From assembly GCA_949502235.1 (NCBI GenBank), contig CATBDC010000007.1:1-64000 (forward strand): a DNA stretch of 64,000 nt, given 5' to 3'. This DNA comes from an uncultured Lachnospiraceae bacterium (GTDB lineage: Bacteria > Bacillota > Clostridia > Lachnospirales > Lachnospiraceae). The notes below the pieces were generated by a model. That model saw only the letters and a list, made by a program, of their open reading frames with translations. It made no database searches and had not been told where the DNA came from. A program made the position numbers and the translations under genes. Shown here piece by piece: positions 16,742 through 24,315 of the stretch. Numbering within the stretch: the first letter of the stretch is position 1; every line of letters begins with the position of its first letter.

Positions 16742-18309
16742 TGGGAAAAGTTTTTAATACAACAGCGGATTGTAAACCCAAACTTCATTACATGGTCGAT
16801 ATCAGCGGGCGTTTAAAAGAAATTACCGGTTTGGTGGAGCGGGGAGAATATTTTACGATTAACCGTGCACGTCAGTATGGAAAGACCACTACTTTGCGGG
16901 CGTTAAAACATGCCCTGGAGGAAGAGTATCTGACAGTCAGTATGGACTTTCAGAAAATAGGAGAATCTAAATTTCGGAATGAAAATACGTTTTCTATTGC
17001 ATTTGCCAGAATGTTTTTGCGTGCTCTAAGTGGAAATAAGAAGGAGTTTAATAAACAGATAGAGAAGTCTGTTCAGGCATTAACGTATGCAGTACTAAAT
17101 GATAGTGATGGGATAGAGCTGTTAGAGCTTTTTGAATTCTTAAGTGACATTTGCGCGGCTTCTGTGAAACCAGTTGTTCTGATGATTGATGAGGTAGACA
17201 GCGCGGCAAATAATCAGGTTTTTTTGGATTTTCTGGCACAGCTTAGAGCTTATTATATTGACAGGGATGTAACTCCTGCTTTCCAGTCTGTAATTCTTGC
17301 GGGAGTATATGATATTAAGAATTTAAAGAGAAAACTCCGGCCGAACGAAGAGCATAAAGTGAATAGTCCGTGGAATATTGCCGCAGATTTTAATGTTGAT
17401 ATGAGTTTTTCTGCTTTGGATATATCTGGTATGCTTGACAGATATGAGGAAGATTATCAGACAGGAATGGACATTCGAATGATGTCCGGGCTTTTATATG
17501 ATTATACTTCAGGATATCCTTTTCTTGTATCCAGGCTTTGCCAGATTATGGATGAGAGGGTGGCAGAAAGTGATGGCTTTCCTGATAAAGCAGCCGTATG
17601 GACAAAGGAAGGATTTCTTGAGGCAGTAAAGATCCTTTTGTCTGAAAAAAATACACTTTTTGAAACACTGGTTAATAAACTGACTGAATACCCGGAACTG
17701 AAGGATATGCTTTATATGGTTTTGTTTTCAGGGGACAAGATTTCCTTCAATCATGATAATCAGATGATAGATATAGCAGCTATGCTTGGGTTTGTTAAAA
17801 ATGAGCAGGGAACAATGGTGATTGCAAACCGGATTTTTGAAACCCGGCTTTATAATCTGTTTTTGTCAGAAGAGGAAATTAACAGCCGGATTTTTGCGGC
17901 AGGTGTTTCAGATAAGAATCAATTTCTACAGGATGGTTTTTTGAATATGGAATTGATTTTAGAGAAATTTTTTGTCTGCTGGGAGGAGCTTTACAGTTCG
18001 GCAGATGAAAAGTTTATAGAGGACAATGGACGTAAATTTTTTCTGCTATTTTTGAAACCAATTATTAATGGCGTAGGGAATTATTATATTGAGGCCAGAA
18101 CCAGAGATAACAAGCGGACAGATGTGATTGTGGATTATCATGGGAAACAGTATGTTATAGAAATCAAAATATGGCGGGGAAATGAATATAATAAACGTGG
18201 TGAAAAACAGCTTATGGAATATATAGACGCATATCATCTGGAGAAAGTTTGTTTTCATACGGTTAATTTTCACCTTGTTGAAAACAGCATAATAATTATG
18301 TTATCTTAA
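16741..18309 (+). CDS. AAA-type ATPase with C-terminal PD-(D/E)XK nuclease-like domain
   Basis: The 522-residue protein belongs to a large Firmicutes/Bacteroidetes family of AAA-like ATPases. It has a P-loop RQYGKTT at 44-50, a Walker B with D150/E151 in VLMIDEVDS, and at the C-terminus the PD-(D/E)XK pattern D461...E474-I-K476 in TDVIVDYHG and VIEIKIWRG. Known members are abundant, of unclear role, and sometimes called defence-like or AAA-PDDEXK proteins. The gene is more AT-rich than the flanking genes and overlaps the NUDIX stop by one base, yet it looks intact. A function in DNA transactions or in mobile-element biology is inference only. Confidence 0.75.
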   Translation: MGKVFNTTADCKPKLHYMVDISGRLKEITGLVERGEYFTINRARQYGKTTTLRALKHALEEEYLTVSMDFQKIGESKFRNENTFSIAFARMFLRALSGNKKEFNKQIEKSVQALTYAVLNDSDGIELLELFEFLSDICAASVKPVVLMIDEVDSAANNQVFLDFLAQLRAYYIDRDVTPAFQSVILAGVYDIKNLKRKLRPNEEHKVNSPWNIAADFNVDMSFSALDISGMLDRYEEDYQTGMDIRMMSGLLYDYTSGYPFLVSRLCQIMDERVAESDGFPDKAAVWTKEGFLEAVKILLSEKNTLFETLVNKLTEYPELKDMLYMVLFSGDKISFNHDNQMIDIAAMLGFVKNEQGTMVIANRIFETRLYNLFLSEEEINSRIFAAGVSDKNQFLQDGFLNMELILEKFFVCWEELYSSADEKFIEDNGRKFFLLFLKPIINGVGNYYIEARTRDNKRTDVIVDYHGKQYVIEIKIWRGNEYNKRGEKQLMEYIDAYHLEKVCFHTVNFHLVENSIIIMLS

Positions 18310-18321
18310 GAGATATTTAAG

Positions 18322-18349
18322 GTTACCATGAACAAGAGTAAGCAGTAAC
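18322..18349. repeat. Divergent copy of the GTTACTGT palindromic repeat
   Basis: GTTACCATGAAC at the left and GCAGTAAC at the right keep the ends of the dispersed repeat. It is flanked by the direct-repeat bases TATTTAAG, and lies in the gap before the sigma-factor fusion gene. Confidence 0.5.
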
Positions 18350-18380
18350 TATTTAAGAGATTTACAAAGGAAAACAGGTT

Positions 18381-20375
18381 ATGAAGAAGCATAAAATATC
18401 AGATGAGAAGATTTTAGATATCTTAAGGAAGGATTCGCAAAAGGGTATGGTTCTTCTGATGGAAAAATATACCGGCCTTGTATGGCATGTGATTTCTTTT
18501 TATGTAGAGAATCCTGAGGATATTAAGGAATGTGTCAATGATGTTTTTACGAAATTTTATCTGAAAAGGAAGGAGTATGATAAGGAACGGGCTTCTCTGT
18601 CGGTTTACCTGACTGCGGTTGCCAGAAGGACTGCTATTTCCTGTTACCGGAGAGAGAAGGGCAGACGGGCAGAGGAGATAAAGGAGGAACCGGCAGAAGA
18701 GGACAGCAGGCTTTACTTAGCAGAGCTTAAGGCAGATATGGAGCGCGCTCTCCTGGAGCTTAAGCCCGGTGAGCTTCAGATTATCAGAATGAAATACTAT
18801 GACGGAATGACGGTGCGGGAAATTGCAGATTCCCTGAAGCTCCCTTACGAAACAGTGAAAAAGCGCCATCAGAGAACTATCATGAAGCTTTCCGGCACCC
18901 TGCTTCTTATTCTGCTGATTTTATCCTCCCTTACTGTCTGCGCGTATGGTATCTTACGTTTCTTTGATATTATTCCGCCTGTCTGGGAGTGGGAAAGGGA
19001 GCCGGAGGATACGGGAGAGGAAAGCGCGGATCCGGAGAGGAGGACGCCTACACTTCCCGACAGAAGGGAAACAAAGCCTCTGTTCATAGAAGAAAAGAAG
19101 GAAGAAGAACCGGGAAAGGCAAAGGAACCGCAGGCGGAGCTGCAAACGGAAAATGCTGTTTCGCCTTCGGCTGCAGATAACTATATGATAAGTCCGGGGT
19201 ACGGGATTAACCTGAATCCGGAGGAGCCCCTTTATTCTCTTTCAGAAAAGGTATACTGTGAAATCAATGGCTGGGAGCTGACGTTAGAAGAGGTTGTATA
19301 CCTAAACAATCAGGTTACGGTAACCCTGCTGATTCACTCAAAAACAGAGATTTTAGATAAAAGATTTGAGAGTGTAAGTTTTCCATTCCTTATATATGGA
19401 GGAGAAACATGGGAAAGATATGACTCCCAGACTATGCGGATAAACGAGTATACGGAAAAGCGTATATTTAATTTTAAGAATGTAGTGCTCCCGGTTTCGG
19501 AGCAGGGGGTTAAGGGACTGACACTAAAGTCATATGAATTTAGGAGCCTTCCAGATATTGTTTTTGATATGCTGCCTGTAAAACAGGAAACGATTAAGGA
19601 ATATTTTTACCAGACAGGAGTATACGGAGGGGTGCTGGCAGTCCCGCGGCTTGAGAATGGGGAGCTTATTATTGCGGTTTATCCCATGGATAATGGGAGC
19701 GAATACCGGATTCTGCCATCGCTTATCAGAGATTCCTATGGAAACAAGGAAGGTGAGGTAACGGTCACAAAGGAGGATGGAACCGTACTTGCGGGGACAT
19801 GTCCCAGGTATCATCCAGTAGGAATGGAAACCTATTATGAATGGTATTTTGGCGCAGCGGGGCCGGGAAGCTACACGCTGAATATTCCGTATCTGTATCA
19901 GGATGCTCCCGCGGGGAATTTTGCCATACCTGTTAATATGGAAGCGGATATATGGGACGGCAGCGACTTTATCATTCCGGGAGGAAGTATTCGGATCAGG
20001 GATTCAGAATTTGTGGACAGGACATCAGAGGAAGGAATGAAAATACCGGATTTTAAATGTGAGTGGGTAAACTGCAGGCGCGTCTGGCTTGAATACCGCT
20101 CCGATAATCAGGACAGGGAGATCATTGGCTGCCACAGATTTTCAGCTTATGCAGATGAGCTTATAACAGAGGGAGAAAGACATATGTGTGAATCATGTTT
20201 TCTGGGATTAAGCGTCCGTTCAAATGATGTAGAGAAGGGCATACTTGAAGTGCGCTTCACTCTGGATACTGCCAAAATGGATCCGGACAGCGCATGCTTA
20301 AGATTTGACGAAGAGAGTACTGTGCTTTACCGGTGGAATCAGAGCTTTCATATTCCATTTACCGTAAATGAATAA
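18381..20375 (+). CDS. ECF-type sigma factor fused to a membrane anchor and a large extracytoplasmic region
   Basis: Residues 1-165 read as an ECF-like sigma-70 factor. Region 2 has DIKECVNDVFTKFYLK near 53-68 and the -10 recognition segment that follows, and region 4 has ELQIIRMKYYDGMTVREI and a helix-turn-helix with SLKLPYETVKKR near 150-165. A transmembrane segment of about 22 residues (173-194, TLLLILLILSSL and on) follows, then a proline/glutamate-rich linker and about 430 residues of beta-rich extracytoplasmic sequence. A sigma factor tied to the membrane would need release or proteolysis to act on promoters, or could work at the membrane; both are inference. No anti-sigma gene is adjacent. 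The ribosome site AAAGGAAAACAGG precedes ATG 18381. It is followed by an unknown protein and two lipoproteins, which likely act in the same pathway. Confidence 0.85.
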   Translation: MKKHKISDEKILDILRKDSQKGMVLLMEKYTGLVWHVISFYVENPEDIKECVNDVFTKFYLKRKEYDKERASLSVYLTAVARRTAISCYRREKGRRAEEIKEEPAEEDSRLYLAELKADMERALLELKPGELQIIRMKYYDGMTVREIADSLKLPYETVKKRHQRTIMKLSGTLLLILLILSSLTVCAYGILRFFDIIPPVWEWEREPEDTGEESADPERRTPTLPDRRETKPLFIEEKKEEEPGKAKEPQAELQTENAVSPSAADNYMISPGYGINLNPEEPLYSLSEKVYCEINGWELTLEEVVYLNNQVTVTLLIHSKTEILDKRFESVSFPFLIYGGETWERYDSQTMRINEYTEKRIFNFKNVVLPVSEQGVKGLTLKSYEFRSLPDIVFDMLPVKQETIKEYFYQTGVYGGVLAVPRLENGELIIAVYPMDNGSEYRILPSLIRDSYGNKEGEVTVTKEDGTVLAGTCPRYHPVGMETYYEWYFGAAGPGSYTLNIPYLYQDAPAGNFAIPVNMEADIWDGSDFIIPGGSIRIRDSEFVDRTSEEGMKIPDFKCEWVNCRRVWLEYRSDNQDREIIGCHRFSAYADELITEGERHMCESCFLGLSVRSNDVEKGILEVRFTLDTAKMDPDSACLRFDEESTVLYRWNQSFHIPFTVNE

Positions 20376-20450
20376 TTTTTGTCCCCTTTTTGCTTCTGGA
20401 CGCGAATATAAATATAGAGGCAAAAAAAGGAGGGAAAAGTAAGGCAGTAT

Positions 20451-21383
20451 ATGAGAGCGTATACGATGGAAGAAGCTGCCGCTCTGGCAGAGGCATGCAT
20501 TGCCATGAGTACGGCGGAGAGGCCGGAGCTTTTTGTGCTGAAAGGCTGGCATGAGCGGATACAGACCAGGTATTGTCTGAAGGGAAAGACCCAGACAGAC
20601 AGCTTTCTGTATGAGCGCATGTACGGATGCGTACCAGAGAAGGCATCGGCGTATTTGAAAATCAGGTACTGGAGAACCGGAAAATATCTGCCGGGCAACA
20701 GAGGGCAGTGCAGGATGCTTGGAAACGCACTGGAGCTTTCGGAAGAGGAAATGAGGTTTCTCATACAGGGATATTATGACAGAAGCCTGTATATTTGTGA
20801 TTCCGAAGAGGCACAAAAGGACGAGATGCATGTTAAGAGGCGGGAATACCTTTGGTCGCTGGTGAGGGCATATGTAAAAGAAACATCGGACGAGCGGCTT
20901 ATGAGCCTCCGTATTCCCAGAGAGAAGGCGGAAATGTTCTTACGGCATTTATATTTCACAGATGCTTTCCATTATATCAGCGGGCAAAAGGAAATGCCGG
21001 CGGATATGCAGAAGCATATTGCAAGCCTGCGGTATGAGTCCGAGCTGGCAAGGCAGATGAAGCTTAGAGGGGAGATCCCGAGAAAAGTATTTATCAGGCA
21101 TCTTCTGATACTTGGTATGCCTGATATGACATTGGAAAAATTAAATGCACAGCTTACATTTTTCGGCTATCTTGCCCTTGACGAGGCTCATACAGGCAGA
21201 GGGGGAGAGCGGCTTGACTGGCTTTTGATACAGCTTCTGCAGATGTATGAAAATATATGTGAAGCACAGGGGAAAAGGGCGGGTCTTTTGTGGTTTCAGA
21301 AGGCCTGCCGGACGGTGGACGGCATCTTTAAGGAGGCGGGGAAAACAGGACTTAGATTTATGTATTTTAAAGCGTTAGATTAG
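20451..21383 (+). CDS. Protein of unknown function next to the anchored sigma factor
   Basis: The 310-residue protein is predicted to be cytoplasmic and soluble, with no signal peptide or membrane segment. It is rich in Arg, Glu and Leu. Two stretches look like helical modules of the kind found in HTH-type regulators: KIRYWRTGKYLPGNRGQCRM with LELSEEEMRFLIQ near 64-110, and IPRKVFIRHLLILG with TLEKLNAQLTFFGYLAL near 212-250. No catalytic motif is recognised. It lies 75 bp after the sigma fusion and 18 bp before the first lipoprotein, so it is probably in the same operon. The ribosome site AGGAGGG lies unusually far (16 nt) from ATG 20451; a weaker AAGG is closer. Confidence 0.75.
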   Translation: MRAYTMEEAAALAEACIAMSTAERPELFVLKGWHERIQTRYCLKGKTQTDSFLYERMYGCVPEKASAYLKIRYWRTGKYLPGNRGQCRMLGNALELSEEEMRFLIQGYYDRSLYICDSEEAQKDEMHVKRREYLWSLVRAYVKETSDERLMSLRIPREKAEMFLRHLYFTDAFHYISGQKEMPADMQKHIASLRYESELARQMKLRGEIPRKVFIRHLLILGMPDMTLEKLNAQLTFFGYLALDEAHTGRGGERLDWLLIQLLQMYENICEAQGKRAGLLWFQKACRTVDGIFKEAGKTGLRFMYFKALD

Positions 21384-21401
21384 AAAGAGAGGAGAAGGTA
21401 C

Positions 21402-22349
21402 ATGAAAAAAGATATCAGAAAATGGGAGGCCTTATTAACGGCCTGTATCCTGGCGGCCATGCTTTGTGCATGCGCTTCGCCGGAAGCAAAAAAGACCGAA
21501 GGGAAACAGGGCGGGGAACAAAAAACCCAGGAGCAGAAGGAAGAGGGATCCGTAATAGAAGAACAGGCAGTGTATGAGGAAAACGGTATCCGGATTACGG
21601 CAAAGGAGCTTAAAATTATGGAGGATACGGATTATCCTTCGGGGAGCCTTACACTCCTGATGGAAAATGAAGGCACAGAGGATATTATGTATGAGGTAAG
21701 TGCAGTGCTTATTAATCATTATGAGATGGATAAGTATTATGGAGGCCAGAAGGTTCCGGCAGGCAAAAAGGCGAATATACAATTGTCCTTTGATGAAAAT
21801 CTCATGAAGAAAGCAGGGTATGATATAAATGAAGTGGGTGAGATGGAGGTGGAATTTAAGCTGGGGAAGGAATCACAGGAAATAGAAGAATTTTCCAGTA
21901 CGGGGCTGCTTTCCGTAAAGACCTCTGATTATGACAGCGTTAAGAGCAGACCCCTGGAGGGCGGAAGGGAAATCTATAATGAAGCGGGCGTACGGATTAG
22001 TTATCTGGGCCTGTCAGAGCCTTTGGAGGAATATAACGGGTATTATGGATTTGGTGCAGATATGTTTATAGAAAATACCAGTGACAGACCGGTTGTCTGC
22101 TGGATTATTGGAAAGAGCGTTGACGGTAAAGTGGCAGAAAGCTATCACTCCTTCCATGTCAGCGCCGGAAGAATGGCCGGAGCATCCGTAGATTTTCTTA
22201 AGGAGGACATAGGAGACATGGAAATCGGGTCAGTGGGCGAGATTACTGTCACTATACATTTAAACAGTGAAGAATATATGTCTGAAGAGGGCTATGCAAC
22301 ATCGGATATGATTGCAGATTACAAGGACGTAACGTTTTCTGTACAATAA
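21402..22349 (+). CDS. Lipoprotein with two tandem beta-rich domains
   Basis: The N-terminus has a lipoprotein signal: MKKDIRKW, a hydrophobic stretch and a cysteine at 24-26 in MLCACAS. A Lys/Glu/Gln-rich linker follows, then two related domains of about 125 residues. Both begin with a Y.E.GI.I motif (YEENGIRITAKEL near 60, YNEAGVRISYLGL near 195), consistent with DUF4352/DUF5067-like immunoglobulin-fold modules. The protein should be attached to the outer face of the membrane. It is a paralogue of the next gene and lies 18 bp downstream of the unknown protein. It might bind a ligand or a surface partner of the anchored sigma factor. Confidence 0.75.
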   Translation: MKKDIRKWEALLTACILAAMLCACASPEAKKTEGKQGGEQKTQEQKEEGSVIEEQAVYEENGIRITAKELKIMEDTDYPSGSLTLLMENEGTEDIMYEVSAVLINHYEMDKYYGGQKVPAGKKANIQLSFDENLMKKAGYDINEVGEMEVEFKLGKESQEIEEFSSTGLLSVKTSDYDSVKSRPLEGGREIYNEAGVRISYLGLSEPLEEYNGYYGFGADMFIENTSDRPVVCWIIGKSVDGKVAESYHSFHVSAGRMAGASVDFLKEDIGDMEIGSVGEITVTIHLNSEEYMSEEGYATSDMIADYKDVTFSVQ

Positions 22350-22368
22350 AGGGAAAAGGAGAAGGAAA

Positions 22369-23388
22369 ATGAAGAAGAACACAATAAGAAAAAATATGAT
22401 CATAATGGTTTTAGTTATTGTAATGGCCGCGGCCGCCGGCTGCAGCACGTCTGACAGTAAGGGGACATCAGGGGGCGGAGCAAAGAAGAAGGAAGAAAAA
22501 AAGGGAATGGATATAAAGGCCACGATTGAGGAGCAGGTGCTTGCAGAAAAGGATGGCGTGAAGGTTACGGCCACAGGACTGGGCAGTGACGATGAGAATA
22601 GCTTTTATATTAATATAAAGGCTGAAAATGACACAGAGAATGTATATCAAATGCGGATAGACCGTATTACAGTAAATGGCTTTTGCATGATGGAAAGTAC
22701 GCAGGTGGACGAGCCCATTATGCCGGGTGAGACCGAGACAAAGCTTTCAATCTGGAGCATGACGGCAAAATATATGAATATGGGTGAACCAGGTGAGATA
22801 AAAATTTATAATGCCAGGCTGCTTGAAGCAGAGGAGAAAAAGGATGAGGAACTTGCAGAAGCTCTGGGAGAGGAAGAGCATGTCTATTATTCGCCCAAGG
22901 AAGGGCAGATGGAGAATCCCTTTTTCATGTCGGAGGAGATTACTATACAGACTTCTGCCTATGATGAAATGAAAGTAACCCTGCCGGAGGGAGAAAAGCT
23001 GTATGATGAAAACGGAATACAGCTTATACGTATAGATGCAGATAAAGAGGACAGGGAAGAGGGATTCTGCGATATATTTTTCCTGAAAAATGACAGCAGC
23101 GATGTGATCTACCTTGGCGCAAAAGACGGATCTGTAAATGACTTTATGTTAGATGATTTGGGAGTTTCAATTATCTATGCTTCTTCCACTGTTTCTCCGG
23201 GGGAAACAGCAGTTATGGCGGCTGCGGTAGATAAATATACTCTTCAGTATCTTATGAATACAGAGGAAGATGTAAAAATAGAATCACTGGAGTGTACCTT
23301 ATATCTTATGAAGATAGTAGAAGTGGAAGAGTGGGGGAGCGGAAGCGAGGAAATAGCCGAAATTCCATATAGCTATACGGCAGAATAA
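22369..23388 (+). CDS. Lipoprotein paralogue with two tandem beta-rich domains
   Basis: The 339-residue protein begins with a lipoprotein signal: MKKNTIRKNMIIMVLVIVMA and the lipobox AAGC with C25, then a glycine/lysine-rich linker. Its two domains again start with YDENGI-type motifs (AEKDGVKVTATGL near 60 and YDENGIQLIRIDA near 210), like the upstream lipoprotein. Sequence identity between the two is low outside these landmarks. It follows the first lipoprotein by 19 bp and ends the operon. It probably sits on the outer membrane face, and function is unknown. Confidence 0.75.
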   Translation: MKKNTIRKNMIIMVLVIVMAAAAGCSTSDSKGTSGGGAKKKEEKKGMDIKATIEEQVLAEKDGVKVTATGLGSDDENSFYINIKAENDTENVYQMRIDRITVNGFCMMESTQVDEPIMPGETETKLSIWSMTAKYMNMGEPGEIKIYNARLLEAEEKKDEELAEALGEEEHVYYSPKEGQMENPFFMSEEITIQTSAYDEMKVTLPEGEKLYDENGIQLIRIDADKEDREEGFCDIFFLKNDSSDVIYLGAKDGSVNDFMLDDLGVSIIYASSTVSPGETAVMAAAVDKYTLQYLMNTEEDVKIESLECTLYLMKIVEVEEWGSGSEEIAEIPYSYTAE

Positions 23389-23439
23389 TCAGATTTCTAT
23401 GGTTATGGCATCCGCATGATAATGAAAAGAGTAAAAAGA

Positions 23440-23468
23440 TATGGAGATAAGATCATCTTATCTCCATA
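23440..23468. terminator. Perfect 14-bp palindromic hairpin between convergent genes
   Basis: TATGGAGATAAGAT and ATCTTATCTCCATA flank a single base. T-rich flanks on the minus-strand side (TCTTTTTAC) suit termination of the HTH/membrane-protein operon read leftward, and the hairpin could also end the lipoprotein operon. Confidence 0.8.
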
Positions 23469-23891
23469 CTACATTCTCTTTTCCAACATATGAAACACGA
23501 TAATTCCAACTAGCCATTGAACAACAAAAAGTAAGAATATCATTGCTATTATCCATTCTTCGGCCCTAATCAATGCGAGTATAAATGACAGGATGAGTAA
23601 AGAAAGCGCCATGATTTGATAAGTGATATGTCCGGCCTTCATCCGTAAATATTGTTTCCTTTCATCAACACTATTGATATGTTCCTCTTTCTTTTTTGCT
23701 TCATATTCCATGTAACGCCGGGGATTCTGCCAGTAAGCGATACGGACTATCTGTACGGCAGAAGCAGCGATTAATCCAATACCCATAGAAAAAAGTATGG
23801 TCGAATAATAGTCAGCCCCGACAAAAATTCCCGCACATATTAATACAGCGCCTGCTAAAATATCAATGATAAATGGCTTCTTTTCTTTCAT
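23469..23891 (-). CDS. Small membrane protein, partner of the HTH regulator
   Basis: The 140-residue protein has four hydrophobic segments (about 8-28, 32-52, 85-105 and 112-135) around a charged Lys/Glu-rich middle with EYEAKKKEEHINSVDERK. This build, adjacent to a short Xre regulator, is common in Firmicutes; the protein is often called DUF3796-like or hypothetical. It probably sits in the cytoplasmic membrane and may regulate or be regulated by its partner. The ATG overlaps the regulator's stop codon (ATGA) and so is translationally coupled. Confidence 0.8.
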   Translation of the reverse strand: MKEKKPFIIDILAGAVLICAGIFVGADYYSTILFSMGIGLIAASAVQIVRIAYWQNPRRYMEYEAKKKEEHINSVDERKQYLRMKAGHITYQIMALSLLILSFILALIRAEEWIIAMIFLLFVVQWLVGIIVFHMLEKRM

Positions 23892-24091
23892 TTTGCTTCC
23901 TCCTCATAAATAAAAATTTCTTCAATACTCATGTCAAAATACCGGGCAATTTTAAATGCCAGCTGTATAGATGGGTTATAACGTCCATTTTCTAAAGAGC
24001 CGATTGTCTGCCGTGATACCTCTAACGCATTCGCCAAATCTTCTTGTTTGATTCCCCGCTGCTTTCTCAAAGCTTCCATCCGATTTTTCAT
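23888..24091 (-). CDS. Short Xre/Cro-type HTH transcriptional regulator
   Basis: The 67-residue protein is a minimal helix-turn-helix domain of the YozG/YgzD type: KNRMEALRKQRGIKQEDLA then SRQTIGSLENGRYNPSIQLA. It is the first gene of a two-gene operon read on the minus strand. The promoter on that strand has consensus -35 TTGACA (plus-strand 24154-24159) and -10 TATAAT (24132-24137) 16 bp apart, flanked by two sites with the TTTCCAT/ATGGAAA theme. Autorepression is likely. Confidence 0.9.
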   Translation of the reverse strand: MKNRMEALRKQRGIKQEDLANALEVSRQTIGSLENGRYNPSIQLAFKIARYFDMSIEEIFIYEEEAK

Positions 24092-24104
24092 TAGAACCTC
24101 CCTT

Positions 24105-24126
24105 TATGGAAAGCTTACTTTCCATA
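24105..24126. promoter_or_regulatory. Perfect 22-bp palindrome, probable operator of the HTH regulator
   Basis: TATGGAAAG and CTTTCCATA flank CTTA. It is just downstream of the minus-strand -10 box, near the transcription start, a typical autorepressor site. Confidence 0.75.
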
Positions 24127-24131
24127 ACTTT

Positions 24132-24159
24132 ATTATATCACGATTGTTACTGATGTCAA
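24132..24159 (-). promoter_or_regulatory. Consensus minus-strand promoter of the HTH/membrane-protein operon
   Basis: Read on the minus strand, TTGACA at 24159-24154 and TATAAT at 24137-24132 are 16 bp apart. The two operator-like sequences flank it, one at the start site and one upstream. Confidence 0.85.
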
Positions 24160-24163
24160 GCAT

Positions 24164-24181
24164 ACTTTCCATTTTGGAATA
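24164..24181. promoter_or_regulatory. Second operator-like site with TTTCCA/TGGAA dyad
   Basis: TTTCCA at 24166-24171 and TGGAA at 24175-24179 repeat the theme of the 24105 palindrome. It lies just upstream of the minus-strand -35 box. Confidence 0.5.
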
Positions 24182-24210
24182 GAAAACCAAAAAAGTAAGA
24201 AAGTGATTCA

Positions 24211-24226
24211 GGTGTGAGCAGTAATC
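24211..24226. repeat. Half copy of the palindromic repeat
   Basis: GTGTGAGCAGTAAT matches the right end of the dispersed repeat. It lies just upstream of the glnS promoter. Confidence 0.35.
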
Positions 24227-24227
24227 C

Positions 24228-24256
24228 TTGTTTCAGTCTGCTATTTATGCTATGAT
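24228..24256 (+). promoter_or_regulatory. Promoter of glnS
   Basis: TTGTTT at 24228-24233 and TATGAT at 24251-24256 are separated by 17 bp, 60 bp upstream of the glnS start. Confidence 0.7.
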
Positions 24257-24315
24257 GTTTAAGTCTAAAAAATATTTCGAAAAGTTATGTATTATCATTT
24301 ATTGAGGAGGAACAC

